From assembly GCA_020248945.1 (NCBI GenBank), contig JADCGQ010000040.1, positions 62,001 through 126,000 on the forward strand: a DNA stretch of 64,000 nt, read 5' to 3'. The DNA is from Rubrivivax sp. Its GTDB lineage: Bacteria > Pseudomonadota > Gammaproteobacteria > Burkholderiales > Burkholderiaceae_C. Each line of letters starts with the position of its first letter. Position 1 is the first letter of the stretch. The notes below the pieces were generated by a model that saw only the letters and a program-made list of their open reading frames with translations, did no database searches and was not told the DNA's origin. Below, piece after piece: positions 17,214-25,132 of the stretch. The position numbers and the translations under genes were made by a program.

Positions 17214-17447
17214 TCAATTGCATCCACAGCCTCCGCCCTGGATGCCCGTGGCCCCGCGCGCGCCTTCGCGCACGGTGTGGATGTGCTCGCGGTGCTTGTC
17301 GATCAGCGCGTGGCGCGACACCAGCATGATCGGGTCCGACAGCCGCTCGCGTTCGTACGGCTTCACCCAGGGCTCGGGCAGCGTGACGCAGCCGCCGAGC
17401 ATGGCGGCACTGGCAAGGATGAGCAGCGTGGCGCGCATGGGCTTCAT
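17214..17447 (-). CDS. DUF4266 small lipoprotein
   Basis: 77 residues. Lipobox LGGC with Cys20; then PEPWVKPYERERLSDPIM and the invariant family ending GGGCGCN. The conserved C-terminus REGARGATGIQGGGCGCN contains a GAT tripeptide resembling the ApbE flavinylation site of FMN-binding domains (S/T-G-A-T), but that is a hypothesis. The start ATG 17447 overlaps the thioredoxin stop (ATGA); a second ATG at 17438 is possible. DUF4266 is generally linked with DUF3570, ApbE and TlpA, which supports an extracytoplasmic redox or metal role. Confidence 0.88.
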   Translation of the reverse strand: MKPMRATLLILASAAMLGGCVTLPEPWVKPYERERLSDPIMLVSRHALIDKHREHIHTVREGARGATGIQGGGCGCN

Positions 17448-17944
17448 TCCTTGACGAGTTCGCGGATCTGGCGCTCGTACTCCAGCTCCATGCCGTCGCG
17501 GTAGCCGCGGTGCAGGTAGCGGATTCGGCCGTCGCGGTCGACCAGCACGGTGCTGGGCATGGCGCCGAGGTCGTAGGTGCGGGTGACGGTCTTTTCGGCG
17601 TCCAGCAGCACCGGGAAGCGCAGCCCCCAGCGGGCGGCCGTTGCGGCGCCGTGGCGCGGGTCGTCGTCGATGTTCACGCCCAGCACCATGAAGCCGCCGG
17701 CCTTGTACTTGTCGTGCAGCTTGTTCAGGTGCGGCATCTCGACGCGACACGGCCCGCACCAGCTGGCCCAGAAGTTGATGAGCACCACCTGCCCGCGTTG
17801 TTCGGCCAGCCGCAGGTTGCCGCCTTCGGCGCGCTTGAGCGTGAAGTCGGGGGCGGCCTGCTGGGGCTTCACGGCGGCGTGGGCGGTGCCCATGGCCAGG
17901 GCCAGCATCAGGGGCAGGGCGGTTGCGAGGGTTCGGCGCAGCAT
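17444..17944 (-). CDS. TlpA/ResA-like periplasmic thioredoxin
   Basis: 166 residues with a signal peptide (cleaved near TAHA-A) and a thioredoxin fold: NFWASWCGPCRVEMPHL gives the redox pair Cys63/Cys66, and the cis-proline loop is GAMPSTVLVDRDG. Such proteins reduce apocytochrome c CXXCH cysteines or other periplasmic disulfides. Here the neighbours include a triheme lipoprotein and the Cys-rich DUF4266, both plausible clients. The stop overlaps the DUF4266 start. Confidence 0.92.
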   Translation of the reverse strand: MLRRTLATALPLMLALAMGTAHAAVKPQQAAPDFTLKRAEGGNLRLAEQRGQVVLINFWASWCGPCRVEMPHLNKLHDKYKAGGFMVLGVNIDDDPRHGAATAARWGLRFPVLLDAEKTVTRTYDLGAMPSTVLVDRDGRIRYLHRGYRDGMELEYERQIRELVKE

Positions 17945-17967
17945 GGCGTGGGCTCGGAGGTGAACGC

Positions 17968-18639
17968 TTAGAAATAGACGGTCAGGCCGGTCGTGAACTC
18001 GAGGTTGTTCGTGTTCTGCCGCTTGCCCAGGATGTCGAGCGGGAACATGTGATTGCGGCCATCGAACTGCACGGCGAAGCGGTCGTTGACCAGCACGCGC
18101 AGGCCCATGCCGACGTGCATCGTCTGCTTGCGCTGGCCGGCGAAGTCGGTGCTGCCGATGCCGGCCAGCAGGTAGGACTGGAAGGCCCTGGCCGTGCGGC
18201 GGCCGAAGAAGGCCTCGCCGGTGAGCACGTTCCAGCCGGCCGACACGGCGTAGTAGCGCAGCGTCTGTGTCGGCGTGCCGAACAGGCCGCCGGGCAGCAC
18301 CTGGCGGAAGGCCTCGTCGGTGACCTTGGTCTGGGCCAGCGTGGCGTCGACGAAGAAGTCCTCGGTGATGTGGTACCCGAGCCGCACGCCGCCCACGCCG
18401 CTGGCGCCGAAGTTCTGCGTGCCGTAGGTGCCGCCGAACAGGCCGATGGCGAAGTCTCGCGAGGGGTAGCTCGGCGCGCGCACCTCGCGGCGCTCGACCT
18501 GCGGCACCACCACCGGCTCGGGTGCGCGCGGCGCCGTCTGCGCCAGCACCGGGGCGGCGGTGGCGGCCAGGAGGGCAGTCACCAGACAGCTTGAACGAGC
18601 CGGGGAACGAGCCTGGGAACGAGCCGGGAAAGGTCGCAT
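17968..18639 (-). CDS. Outer-membrane beta-barrel domain protein
   Basis: 223 residues: a signal peptide, a short linker with PSYPSRDFAIGLFGG, then eight or so beta strands (GYHITEDFFVDATLAQTKV, FQSYLLAGIGSTDF, LEFTTGLTVYF) ending in Phe. Resembles the small barrel family found with myxobacterial Glt/Nfs-type clusters. The N-terminal codons contain a 12-base unit repeated three times (18591-18626), giving ARSQ/ARSP/ARSS. It lies 8 bases downstream of the SH3-barrel gene. Confidence 0.8.
   Translation of the reverse strand: MRPFPARSQARSPARSSCLVTALLAATAAPVLAQTAPRAPEPVVVPQVERREVRAPSYPSRDFAIGLFGGTYGTQNFGASGVGGVRLGYHITEDFFVDATLAQTKVTDEAFRQVLPGGLFGTPTQTLRYYAVSAGWNVLTGEAFFGRRTARAFQSYLLAGIGSTDFAGQRKQTMHVGMGLRVLVNDRFAVQFDGRNHMFPLDILGKRQNTNNLEFTTGLTVYF
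18591..18626. repeat. Tandem 12-base repeat, three units
   Basis: Units of approximately GGGAACGAGCCT, within the signal-peptide region of the barrel gene. A multiple of three, so unit gain or loss would lengthen or shorten the N-terminus in frame. Confidence 0.7.
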
Positions 18640-18647
18640 GACAGATC

Positions 18648-19436
18648 TCAGAAGAAGAACGCCAGCCCGAGCGACAAGGCCCGGTACTCGATGCTGCGGT
18701 TGTCGGCCACGAACGCGGTGTACAGCGTGGTGTCGGCGCGCGCGACGAAGCGTTCCGTGATGTACCAGCGCAGGCCGGCCGTGGCGTGGGCCAATTTGAC
18801 GTTCACCCCGGCGGCGTCGACGAGGCTGCGGTTGGGGATGTTTCTGAACGTACCGAGGCCGACGCTGACGAAGGGCGACCAGCGCTGGTCGTGCCAGGGT
18901 TCGGCCACCAGGCCGAGGTGCCAGAAGTCGGTGCCGGAGAAGGTGCCCTGCACCTGGCCGGCGGCCAGCTCGATGGAGATCGGGCTCGCCAGGCGCACGC
19001 CCAGCCACAGCTTGAGCATCGGCTCGCCACCGAAGCGGCCGCCGCCGCCGCCGAACTCGACGCGGCGGCGCAGGTAGTCGTCGAGCAGGATGTCGCGGAA
19101 GCTCTTGCCGATGCCGGCCTCGGTGAGCGTGCGCTCGAGCTGCGCGCGCGGCACCCAGCCCACCTGCCCGCCATCGGCGCGCACGCGGAACCAGTCGGTG
19201 CGGCGCAGTTCGATCACCACGCTGGCGCCGCGCTCGACGACGAAGAACACCGGGTAGCCGCGGCCCGGGCCGCTGTGAAGTTCGAGAAACGCGTCGGCCA
19301 CGGCGAGCCGCTCGGCCTGCGCGGCGGCCGGCGCCTGTGCCGACGCCGCCAGCGGCAGGCCGAGCGCCAGCGCCGCGCCAAGCGCCAGCGCCCCGCGCCG
19401 CAGGAAGGCGAGCGCGGCGCTCACTCGACGTTGCAC
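18648..19436 (-). CDS. SH3-domain plus outer-membrane barrel protein
   Basis: 262 residues: a signal peptide, a bacterial SH3 domain (about 42-105; LELHSGPGRGYPVFFVVERGASV, WFRVRADGGQVGWVPRAQL in pieces), then a beta barrel with HATAGLRWYITERF and the final strand LSLGLAFFF ending in Phe. The SH3 part may bind peptidoglycan or a protein partner in the periplasm. The GTG start at 19436 overlaps the upstream gene by 16 bases; GTG 19424 is a possible later start. Second of three barrels in the operon. Confidence 0.8.
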   Translation of the reverse strand: MQRRVSAALAFLRRGALALGAALALGLPLAASAQAPAAAQAERLAVADAFLELHSGPGRGYPVFFVVERGASVVIELRRTDWFRVRADGGQVGWVPRAQLERTLTEAGIGKSFRDILLDDYLRRRVEFGGGGGRFGGEPMLKLWLGVRLASPISIELAAGQVQGTFSGTDFWHLGLVAEPWHDQRWSPFVSVGLGTFRNIPNRSLVDAAGVNVKLAHATAGLRWYITERFVARADTTLYTAFVADNRSIEYRALSLGLAFFF

Positions 19437-20083
19437 GAACCGGTGGCCGGATCGGGCGGCGTGAACATCGTGGCCGCAGCCGGGCTGAACTCGTCCTGGT
19501 TGGCCGGCATCGGCCGGTTGATCCAGTAGCGGAGCAGCTTCGCAGCCGGGTCGTTGGGGTTGTCGAAGATGAGCCCGCCGCCATGCAGCACGCCGCGCAC
19601 CAGCGGCTTGTTCAGCATGCGGCTGGCGTCGGCGCTGCCGACCACCGACTCGCCGAGCGAGGAGTAGAAGTTCTTGTACATGTCGCTGGCGCGGATGGCC
19701 TCGGGAGCAAGAGACAGTTCGACGGCCGGCGCGGTGCCGAACAGGCGCAGCGCACCGCCAGTGCCGCTGCCGTTGTCGTGGCAGCCGGCGGCGGCGCAGG
19801 TGTTGAGCGTGGTGACGCCGCCGATGCGCACCGGCAGCGGCGTGTTCAGCAGTGGGTTGATGCAGCGCTGGAAGTAGGCGAACGACAGCTTCTGCCCGGT
19901 GGCACCCGGCGGGTTGGCGATGGTGGCCGGGTTGTCGAGCGGCCCGCCACCGCCGCAGGCGGCAAGAGCCAGAAGCGCAGCCAGCAGCGCAGCCAGCGCC
20001 AGGGCCGGCAGGCCGCGGCCGCCGGCCCGCAAGGGCACGGCGGCTCGTGTGATGGCAGGAACGGTGTGCGGTGTCGTCGTCAT
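19421..20083 (-). CDS. Lipoprotein with CX4CH haem-like motif
   Basis: 220 residues; lipobox ALAACGG with Cys43 after a long N-terminus. LNTCAAAGCHDNG gives a CX4CH motif, an atypical c-type haem site; no ordinary CXXCH is present. Pairs with the triheme protein upstream, whose stop overlaps this ATG (TGATG). SRMLNKPLVRGVLHGGG is reminiscent of domains seen in Planctomycete-type cytochromes. If haem is attached it would be a monohaem electron carrier; otherwise the cysteines may form a disulfide. Confidence 0.72.
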   Translation of the reverse strand: MTTTPHTVPAITRAAVPLRAGGRGLPALALAALLAALLALAACGGGGPLDNPATIANPPGATGQKLSFAYFQRCINPLLNTPLPVRIGGVTTLNTCAAAGCHDNGSGTGGALRLFGTAPAVELSLAPEAIRASDMYKNFYSSLGESVVGSADASRMLNKPLVRGVLHGGGLIFDNPNDPAAKLLRYWINRPMPANQDEFSPAAATMFTPPDPATGSCNVE

Positions 20084-23000
20084 CAGCGCTGGGGCCGCAT
20101 TGTCCTTGCGGAAGTGGGGGTGGCGGAAGAGCAGCCGCGGCGGATCCACGCGGCGATCGCCTCGTAGCCCGTGCTGCCCACCGGCAGCATCGCCGTGGTC
20201 TGGCCGAGCTCGCCGCTGGGGTGCGGCACGGTGCTGGGCCGCGCCAGCAGCGCGTTGCTCTCGGGCACGCAGGTGTTGCTGATGAGGCTGAGCGTGACGT
20301 TGTAGTCGCCCTCTTCGCTGCCGGTGAGCACGAAGCGGTTGCGCGGGTTGCCGAGGCCGGCCTGGTGGCAGCTGGCGCACTGCGCCTGCAGGATGGGCTG
20401 CATGGTCGACAGGAAGCTCGCTTCGCTCAGGCCCTCGATGCGGCGCACGCCACCGGAGGGGTCGAAGGGGTCGTTGTAGTACTGGCCGCCCAGGTCCATC
20501 CACTCGGCGAGCAGGCGTTTCTCGGCCTTGTTGAGCAGTTGCGAGTGATCGGGGGCGCCGGCCGGCGGATTGGGGTGCGAGCTGCGCGATCCGGCGCCTG
20601 CCAGCAGCGTCTGGCCCCACAGGATCTCGGTGAGCCGGCTCTTGCGCGCCAGACCGGCGCTGTTGGCCGAGCCCGAGCTGGTGTCCACCAGCGCCGGGCC
20701 GCGCACGACCTCGGGCACGCCCTGCACGAGCCGGATCACCGGCCGGCCGGTGGCGGCGTCGATCACCGGGTCGCCGAGCAGCAGCTCTTCGTACGAGGCC
20801 ATGCGGCCGGTGCCGGCCAGCGTGGCGCGCAGGTCGAGCTTGGCGCTGTCGGCATGGCAGGCCACGCAGGTGTGCTCGCCGGCCGTGCCGCGCACGCGGT
20901 TCCACAGCGGCTGGATGTGCTCGGGGTAGTTGATGACGCCGTTGCGGGGCACCGGCGTGGCCAGGTCGTCGGCCGGGTTGCTGTTGCCGGTGTAGAGCAG
21001 CGAGACGCTGCGCCGCGGCGTCACGCCGGCCTGCGTGGTGTCGGCCCAGAGGTCGGTGAACAGGGGGCTCGGTGCCAGCGCCAGCGCCGTTGGGTCGAGC
21101 CGCGAGCGCAACGAGGCCATCGTCTCGCCCGGCGTGTGCGCAGCGGCCAGCGCGCGGCTCACGCCGGCGGGCAGGCCGGCGGTCACGGCGCCGTTGTTGA
21201 GGCCGATGCCGCGGCGCGGGCTGTGGCAGCCGTTGCAGGTGCGGCGTTCGCCGGGTCGCACCTGGATCCAGTTGGTGTGCGTCTGGATGGCGCGCCCCTC
21301 GGAGTCGATCACGCTCAGGGCCAGCGGCACGTCGGCCGGCACCTCGAGCCTGAAGCTGCCGTCGGGTTCGATCGGCGCATAACCCAGGATCTGGTTCTGC
21401 TCGAAGTCGGTCTCGCCAATGTTCTGGCGCACGCCGCCCATGCCGCTGGGCGGCGGCACGCCGCGCGTGGCCCGCACGAACCAGGCCGGGCTGCACTTGT
21501 AGGCGGGGTCGGCCGGGTCGCGCATCTGGCCCAGGTTGGCCACGCGGGCGCGTGTGTCGGCGGCCTCCTGCGGGGCGGTCTGCGGGATGCTGGTGGTGCA
21601 GCCGGCGTCGCGGTCGCTGGCCACCAGCATCTGCGCGGCCATGCGGTTGAGGCCGTCGGTGTCGTAGACGCTGCGCACCTCGATCAGCGACATGTTGCGC
21701 GCGGCCAGGGCGGCGTCCACCGTGGTCGGCTCGACGACGTTGGGCTCGGTGCGCGCCGTCAGCGCGATGGGGTCGGTGTACATGAAGCCGGCCGGCGGCG
21801 CGGCGACGATCAACCAGGTCTGGTTGGCCGGGTTGAACATGTAGATGGCGTAGGCGGCGGGGGCGTTGTCCTGCACGCTGTCGGTGGCGCGCACGGCCAT
21901 CGTGCGGTTGGTGTCGCCGAGCGCCGCGCGCTCGGCGTCGGTGAGCGTGGTGCACGAGACGACGACGCCGTTGCGCGTGACCTCGCAGGGCCGCCAGGCC
22001 ACGAGCACGCGGTCGCTGCCGTCCCACAGCGGGTAGGGCGTGGTGGCGCGGCCGAAGAGGCTCAGGCCGCGGCCGTCGGACAGCACGCGCTCCGTGGCGC
22101 TGGCCTGGCCGCCGCTGGCCAGCACGCCGCTGCGCGCCGGGGTGTTGTCCTCGCTGTAGTTGGCGGCATCGATCATCTGCAGCGAGCCGCCTTCCTTGGT
22201 GCCCGACAGCGGCATCAGCGTGCTCACGAGCTGGCCCGGGAAGCGGCCGCGCGGATCCATGTCGCGCGGGTGCAGGTAGCTGTTGCCCCGGCTCTGGGCG
22301 CCGTACAGCACGAACATGTCGGTGCCGTCGGGCTTGCTGCGGAAGATGGCGAAGCGGTTGCGGTCGGCCACGTGTTCCCAGCGCGAGAACATGATGTCGC
22401 CGTCGGGGCGGATCACCGGGTTGCGCTCGTGGCTCATGTTGAAGCTGATCTGCTGCACGCCCGAGCCGTCGGCGGCCATCGTGTGCAGGTTCATCACGCG
22501 CTCGCGCTCGTACTCGTCGGCCGCGAAGTAGGCCCGGCCCAGCGCCTGGTTCAGGCTGCTCTTGGCCTGGCGGTTGCTGGAGAACACGATGCCGCGGTTG
22601 CCCGGCAGGTACACGGGGTCGACGTCGTCGGCGCCAGTGCTGGCGGTCAGGCGCCTGAAGCTGCCGTTCTGCAGACCGTTGGTGCCCAGCGTGTACTCCC
22701 AGATGTTCCAGCGCCCGGTGCAGGCGGCCAAGCCTTCGATGGTGGCGGTGTTGCTGCTGGGGCAGCGCATCGAGAAGACGACCTTCTTGCCGTCATAGCT
22801 GACCTCGGGGTCGGAGGCGTCGCCCAGGCCCTGCGTGAAGCGCGCCGTGAGGTTGTGCTCGGTGGCGCTGGGGCTGCTCTTCTCGCGCAGCATCAGGTCG
22901 CCGCCGGCGGCGAAGTTGGCGCCGTCGGTGGGGTTCAGGCCCACCGAGGTGGCGCGCTTGACGTAGGCGATGGGCACGTCGCCGTTGACGGTGACGGTGT

Positions 23001-23100
23001 CCTCGCTGCCGCTGTTGCCGGAGCAGGCGGCGAGCAAGGCCGCCAGCAAGGCCGTGCTGGCCAGGACGAACGGCGTGGAAATGGGGGTCGATCGGTTCAT
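20083..23100 (-). CDS. Triheme PD40/hydrazine-synthase-alpha-like lipoprotein
   Basis: 1005 residues. The lipobox ALLAACSG has Cys26. The N-terminal half contains PD40/TolB-like beta-propeller blades (DPEVSYDGKKVVFSMRC, DPVYLPGNRGIVFSSNRQ, NPVIRPDGDIMFSRW). The C-terminal half has three CXXCH haem sites: CNGCH (residue 622), CVACH (745) and CASCH (908). The architecture matches HzsA-related proteins, which are common outside anammox bacteria; no HzsB/C is here, so hydrazine synthesis is not implied. ATG 23100 has GAGGAG upstream. Likely an extracytoplasmic electron-transfer or oxidase component for the operon. Confidence 0.85.
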   Translation of the reverse strand: MNRSTPISTPFVLASTALLAALLAACSGNSGSEDTVTVNGDVPIAYVKRATSVGLNPTDGANFAAGGDLMLREKSSPSATEHNLTARFTQGLGDASDPEVSYDGKKVVFSMRCPSSNTATIEGLAACTGRWNIWEYTLGTNGLQNGSFRRLTASTGADDVDPVYLPGNRGIVFSSNRQAKSSLNQALGRAYFAADEYERERVMNLHTMAADGSGVQQISFNMSHERNPVIRPDGDIMFSRWEHVADRNRFAIFRSKPDGTDMFVLYGAQSRGNSYLHPRDMDPRGRFPGQLVSTLMPLSGTKEGGSLQMIDAANYSEDNTPARSGVLASGGQASATERVLSDGRGLSLFGRATTPYPLWDGSDRVLVAWRPCEVTRNGVVVSCTTLTDAERAALGDTNRTMAVRATDSVQDNAPAAYAIYMFNPANQTWLIVAAPPAGFMYTDPIALTARTEPNVVEPTTVDAALAARNMSLIEVRSVYDTDGLNRMAAQMLVASDRDAGCTTSIPQTAPQEAADTRARVANLGQMRDPADPAYKCSPAWFVRATRGVPPPSGMGGVRQNIGETDFEQNQILGYAPIEPDGSFRLEVPADVPLALSVIDSEGRAIQTHTNWIQVRPGERRTCNGCHSPRRGIGLNNGAVTAGLPAGVSRALAAAHTPGETMASLRSRLDPTALALAPSPLFTDLWADTTQAGVTPRRSVSLLYTGNSNPADDLATPVPRNGVINYPEHIQPLWNRVRGTAGEHTCVACHADSAKLDLRATLAGTGRMASYEELLLGDPVIDAATGRPVIRLVQGVPEVVRGPALVDTSSGSANSAGLARKSRLTEILWGQTLLAGAGSRSSHPNPPAGAPDHSQLLNKAEKRLLAEWMDLGGQYYNDPFDPSGGVRRIEGLSEASFLSTMQPILQAQCASCHQAGLGNPRNRFVLTGSEEGDYNVTLSLISNTCVPESNALLARPSTVPHPSGELGQTTAMLPVGSTGYEAIAAWIRRGCSSATPTSARTMRPQR

Positions 23101-23117
23101 TCGAATCTCCTCGGCTC

Positions 23118-24107
23118 TCAATTCGACAGGTTCTGCAGCCCGGGTGACACGTGCAGCGCGCCCTCGGCATCGACGATCACGGCGTCCACCCCCGGCACGC
23201 GGGCCAGCAGCGCCAGGCCGGCGGCCGGGCCGCGCACGAACAGCGCCTTCGACAGCGCCTCGCAGCCGAGGCCGTCGGGCCCGAGCACGGTGACGCTGCG
23301 CGCCGCCGCGGCGCTGGCGCCGGTGGCGGGATCGATCAGGTGGTGCACGCGCTCGCCGGCATCGATGAAGCAGCGCTCGTAGTCGCCGCTGGTGGAGACG
23401 GCGGTGTCTTCGAGCGGCAGCACCGCCACGTGGCCGCTGCCACGCGGGTCGCGGATGGCCAGGCCCCAGGGGCGGCCGCGGCGGTCGCCGATGACGCGGC
23501 TGTCGCCGCCGGCGGCAACAAACGCGTGGCGCACGCCGCGGCGCTGCAGCAGTGCCGCGGCGTTGTCCACGGCGTGCCCCTTGGCGAAGCCGCCGAGGTC
23601 GATGCACATGCCCTCGCGGGCGTAGCGCAAGGTCTTGGCGCGCCGGTCGAGCTCGAGGCCGCGCCAGCCGACCAGGGCCTTCGCGGCGGCCAGCGTGGCG
23701 GCGTCGGGGCGGCGGCCCTCGCGGTAGTTGTACAGGCGGCCGACGGCGGCGTAGCTGATGTCGAAGGCGCCGTCGGTCAGCGCCGAGAACGCCAGTGCAC
23801 GCTCGATCAGCGCAAAGCCCTCTTCCGACAGCGGCACGGCGCGCCGCGCGGCGTCGCGGTTGATGCGGCTCAGCTCGGAGGCCGGCTGGTGCGGGCTCCA
23901 GGCGCGGTCGATGCGGTGCATCTCGTCGAACACCGCCTGCACGGCGGCTTCGCCGGCGCGGGCGTCGTCGGCCCAGAGCTCGACGTGGATGGCGGTGCCC
24001 ATGGCGACGTCGTCGCGCTGGATCCACCCGGCCGGTGCGGCCGCCCGCAGCGTGCGGGTGGCAAAGTCGAATCGGCGCTGCATCGGGTGGGCGAAGGCTT
24101 GCAACAT
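23118..24107 (-). CDS. apbE: FAD:protein FMN transferase, ApbE family
   Basis: 329 residues. Transfers FMN from FAD to Thr/Ser of target proteins. Motifs: VAMGTAIHVELW (N-term), FDISYAAVGRLYNY, CIDLGGFAKGHAVD (FAD site), VAAGGDSRVIG, STSGDYERCF and HHLIDPATG. Unlike most ApbE proteins, no hydrophobic signal peptide or lipobox is visible in the first 40 residues, so its location needs checking (ATG 24107 or 24083). First gene of the operon; 17 bases before the triheme gene. The target is presumably encoded in the operon. Confidence 0.9.
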   Translation of the reverse strand: MLQAFAHPMQRRFDFATRTLRAAAPAGWIQRDDVAMGTAIHVELWADDARAGEAAVQAVFDEMHRIDRAWSPHQPASELSRINRDAARRAVPLSEEGFALIERALAFSALTDGAFDISYAAVGRLYNYREGRRPDAATLAAAKALVGWRGLELDRRAKTLRYAREGMCIDLGGFAKGHAVDNAAALLQRRGVRHAFVAAGGDSRVIGDRRGRPWGLAIRDPRGSGHVAVLPLEDTAVSTSGDYERCFIDAGERVHHLIDPATGASAAAARSVTVLGPDGLGCEALSKALFVRGPAAGLALLARVPGVDAVIVDAEGALHVSPGLQNLSN

Positions 24108-24222
24108 GGGCGGCAGTCAGGCAATGACGGCCGCACGTTAGCGGGCGGTCCGCGAGGATGCGGAAACGCGCCGTGCGCGGTTGTGAGCGAAGGCTTCAGC
24201 CAGCCGATCAGTTGCTGCACGC

Positions 24223-24238
24223 CGTGACAGATGTCACG
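24223..24238. promoter_or_regulatory. Perfect palindrome CGTGACA-GA-TGTCACG, probable operator
   Basis: Seven-base arms and a 2-base spacer in the gap between the response-regulator gene and apbE, 116 bases upstream of the apbE start. Position and symmetry suit a dimeric repressor/activator site controlling the 16-gene operon. The regulator is not identified. Confidence 0.5.
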
Positions 24239-24272
24239 CTCGGAGCCTCGCCTGGGGGAACTGCACGCCGAC

Positions 24273-25112
24273 CTACATGCCCTTGAACAGGCCGCTGTAG
24301 CTGCGGCTGACCTCGAGCTTCTGCCCGTGGCCCTTGACGCTGACGATCTGGCGGCCGCGGAAGTCGCGCGTCACGCCCGCGATGGCCTTCACCGCCACCA
24401 GCGTGCTGCGGTGGATCTGCCAGAACAGTCGCGGATCGAGCTCGTCGACCAGTTCCTTGATCGGCTTGCGGATCAGCGCCTCGATCTGCGCCGTCTGCAC
24501 GCGGGTGTACTTCTCGTCGGAGATGAAGAACAGCACCTCCTCCACCGGGATCATCTGGATGCTCTGGCCCACCGTGGCCTGGATCCACTGCAGGACCTGC
24601 GGCGCCTGGCTGGGGTTCAGGCGCGCCGACAGCTGGTGCAGCAGGGCCTGCAGGTGGGGGCCGGCGGGGGCGTCGATGCTGTCGTCGCGGCGCGCGGCCA
24701 GGCGCTGCTGGATGCGCTGCACGGTGAGCGTGAGCCGCTCGCGTTCGGCCGGCTTCAGCACGTAGTCGGCCACACCTTGCTCGAAGGCCTCGACGGCGTA
24801 CTGGTCGTAGGCGGTGATGAACACGATCTCGGGCAGCAGGCTGTCGTCGTCGCCGTCGCCACCCTCGGTGACCGGCGGTGGCAGCTGCGCGATCTGGCGC
24901 GCGGCCTCCACGCCGGTGGCGCCCGGCATGCGGATGTCGAGGAACACCACGTCGGGCCGGTGCTCGCGCACCATCTCCACCGCCTCCAGGCCGTTCTTGG
25001 CCTCGGCCACGATCTGCAAGTCGGGCCAGGCCTCGGCCAGACGCGCGCGCAGCTGCTCGCGCATCAGGCGTTCGTCGTCGGCGATCACGGCGCGGGGGGC
25101 GGGGTTGTTCAT
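24273..25112 (-). CDS. LytTR-family response regulator
   Basis: 279 residues. Receiver domain with acidic pair DDE near residue 12, phospho-acceptor Asp59 in FLDIRMPG and the Lys in VLKPA; an Asp/Gly-rich insertion (GGDGDDDS) after helix 4. The C-terminal LytTR DNA-binding domain has EVLFFISDEKYTRV and FWQIHRSTLVAV. The partner is the LytS-like histidine kinase encoded two genes upstream. ATG 25112 chosen from the receiver's normal N-terminus; no strong SD seen. Confidence 0.93.
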   Translation of the reverse strand: MNNPAPRAVIADDERLMREQLRARLAEAWPDLQIVAEAKNGLEAVEMVREHRPDVVFLDIRMPGATGVEAARQIAQLPPPVTEGGDGDDDSLLPEIVFITAYDQYAVEAFEQGVADYVLKPAERERLTLTVQRIQQRLAARRDDSIDAPAGPHLQALLHQLSARLNPSQAPQVLQWIQATVGQSIQMIPVEEVLFFISDEKYTRVQTAQIEALIRKPIKELVDELDPRLFWQIHRSTLVAVKAIAGVTRDFRGRQIVSVKGHGQKLEVSRSYSGLFKGM

Positions 25113-25132
25113 GGCGGCGGAACAGCTCACGT

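Noticed and set aside
20083-23100. Hydrazine synthesis (anammox) from the HzsA-like gene
   Set aside because: No HzsB, HzsC or hydrazine dehydrogenase is present; HzsA-like middle domains occur widely.
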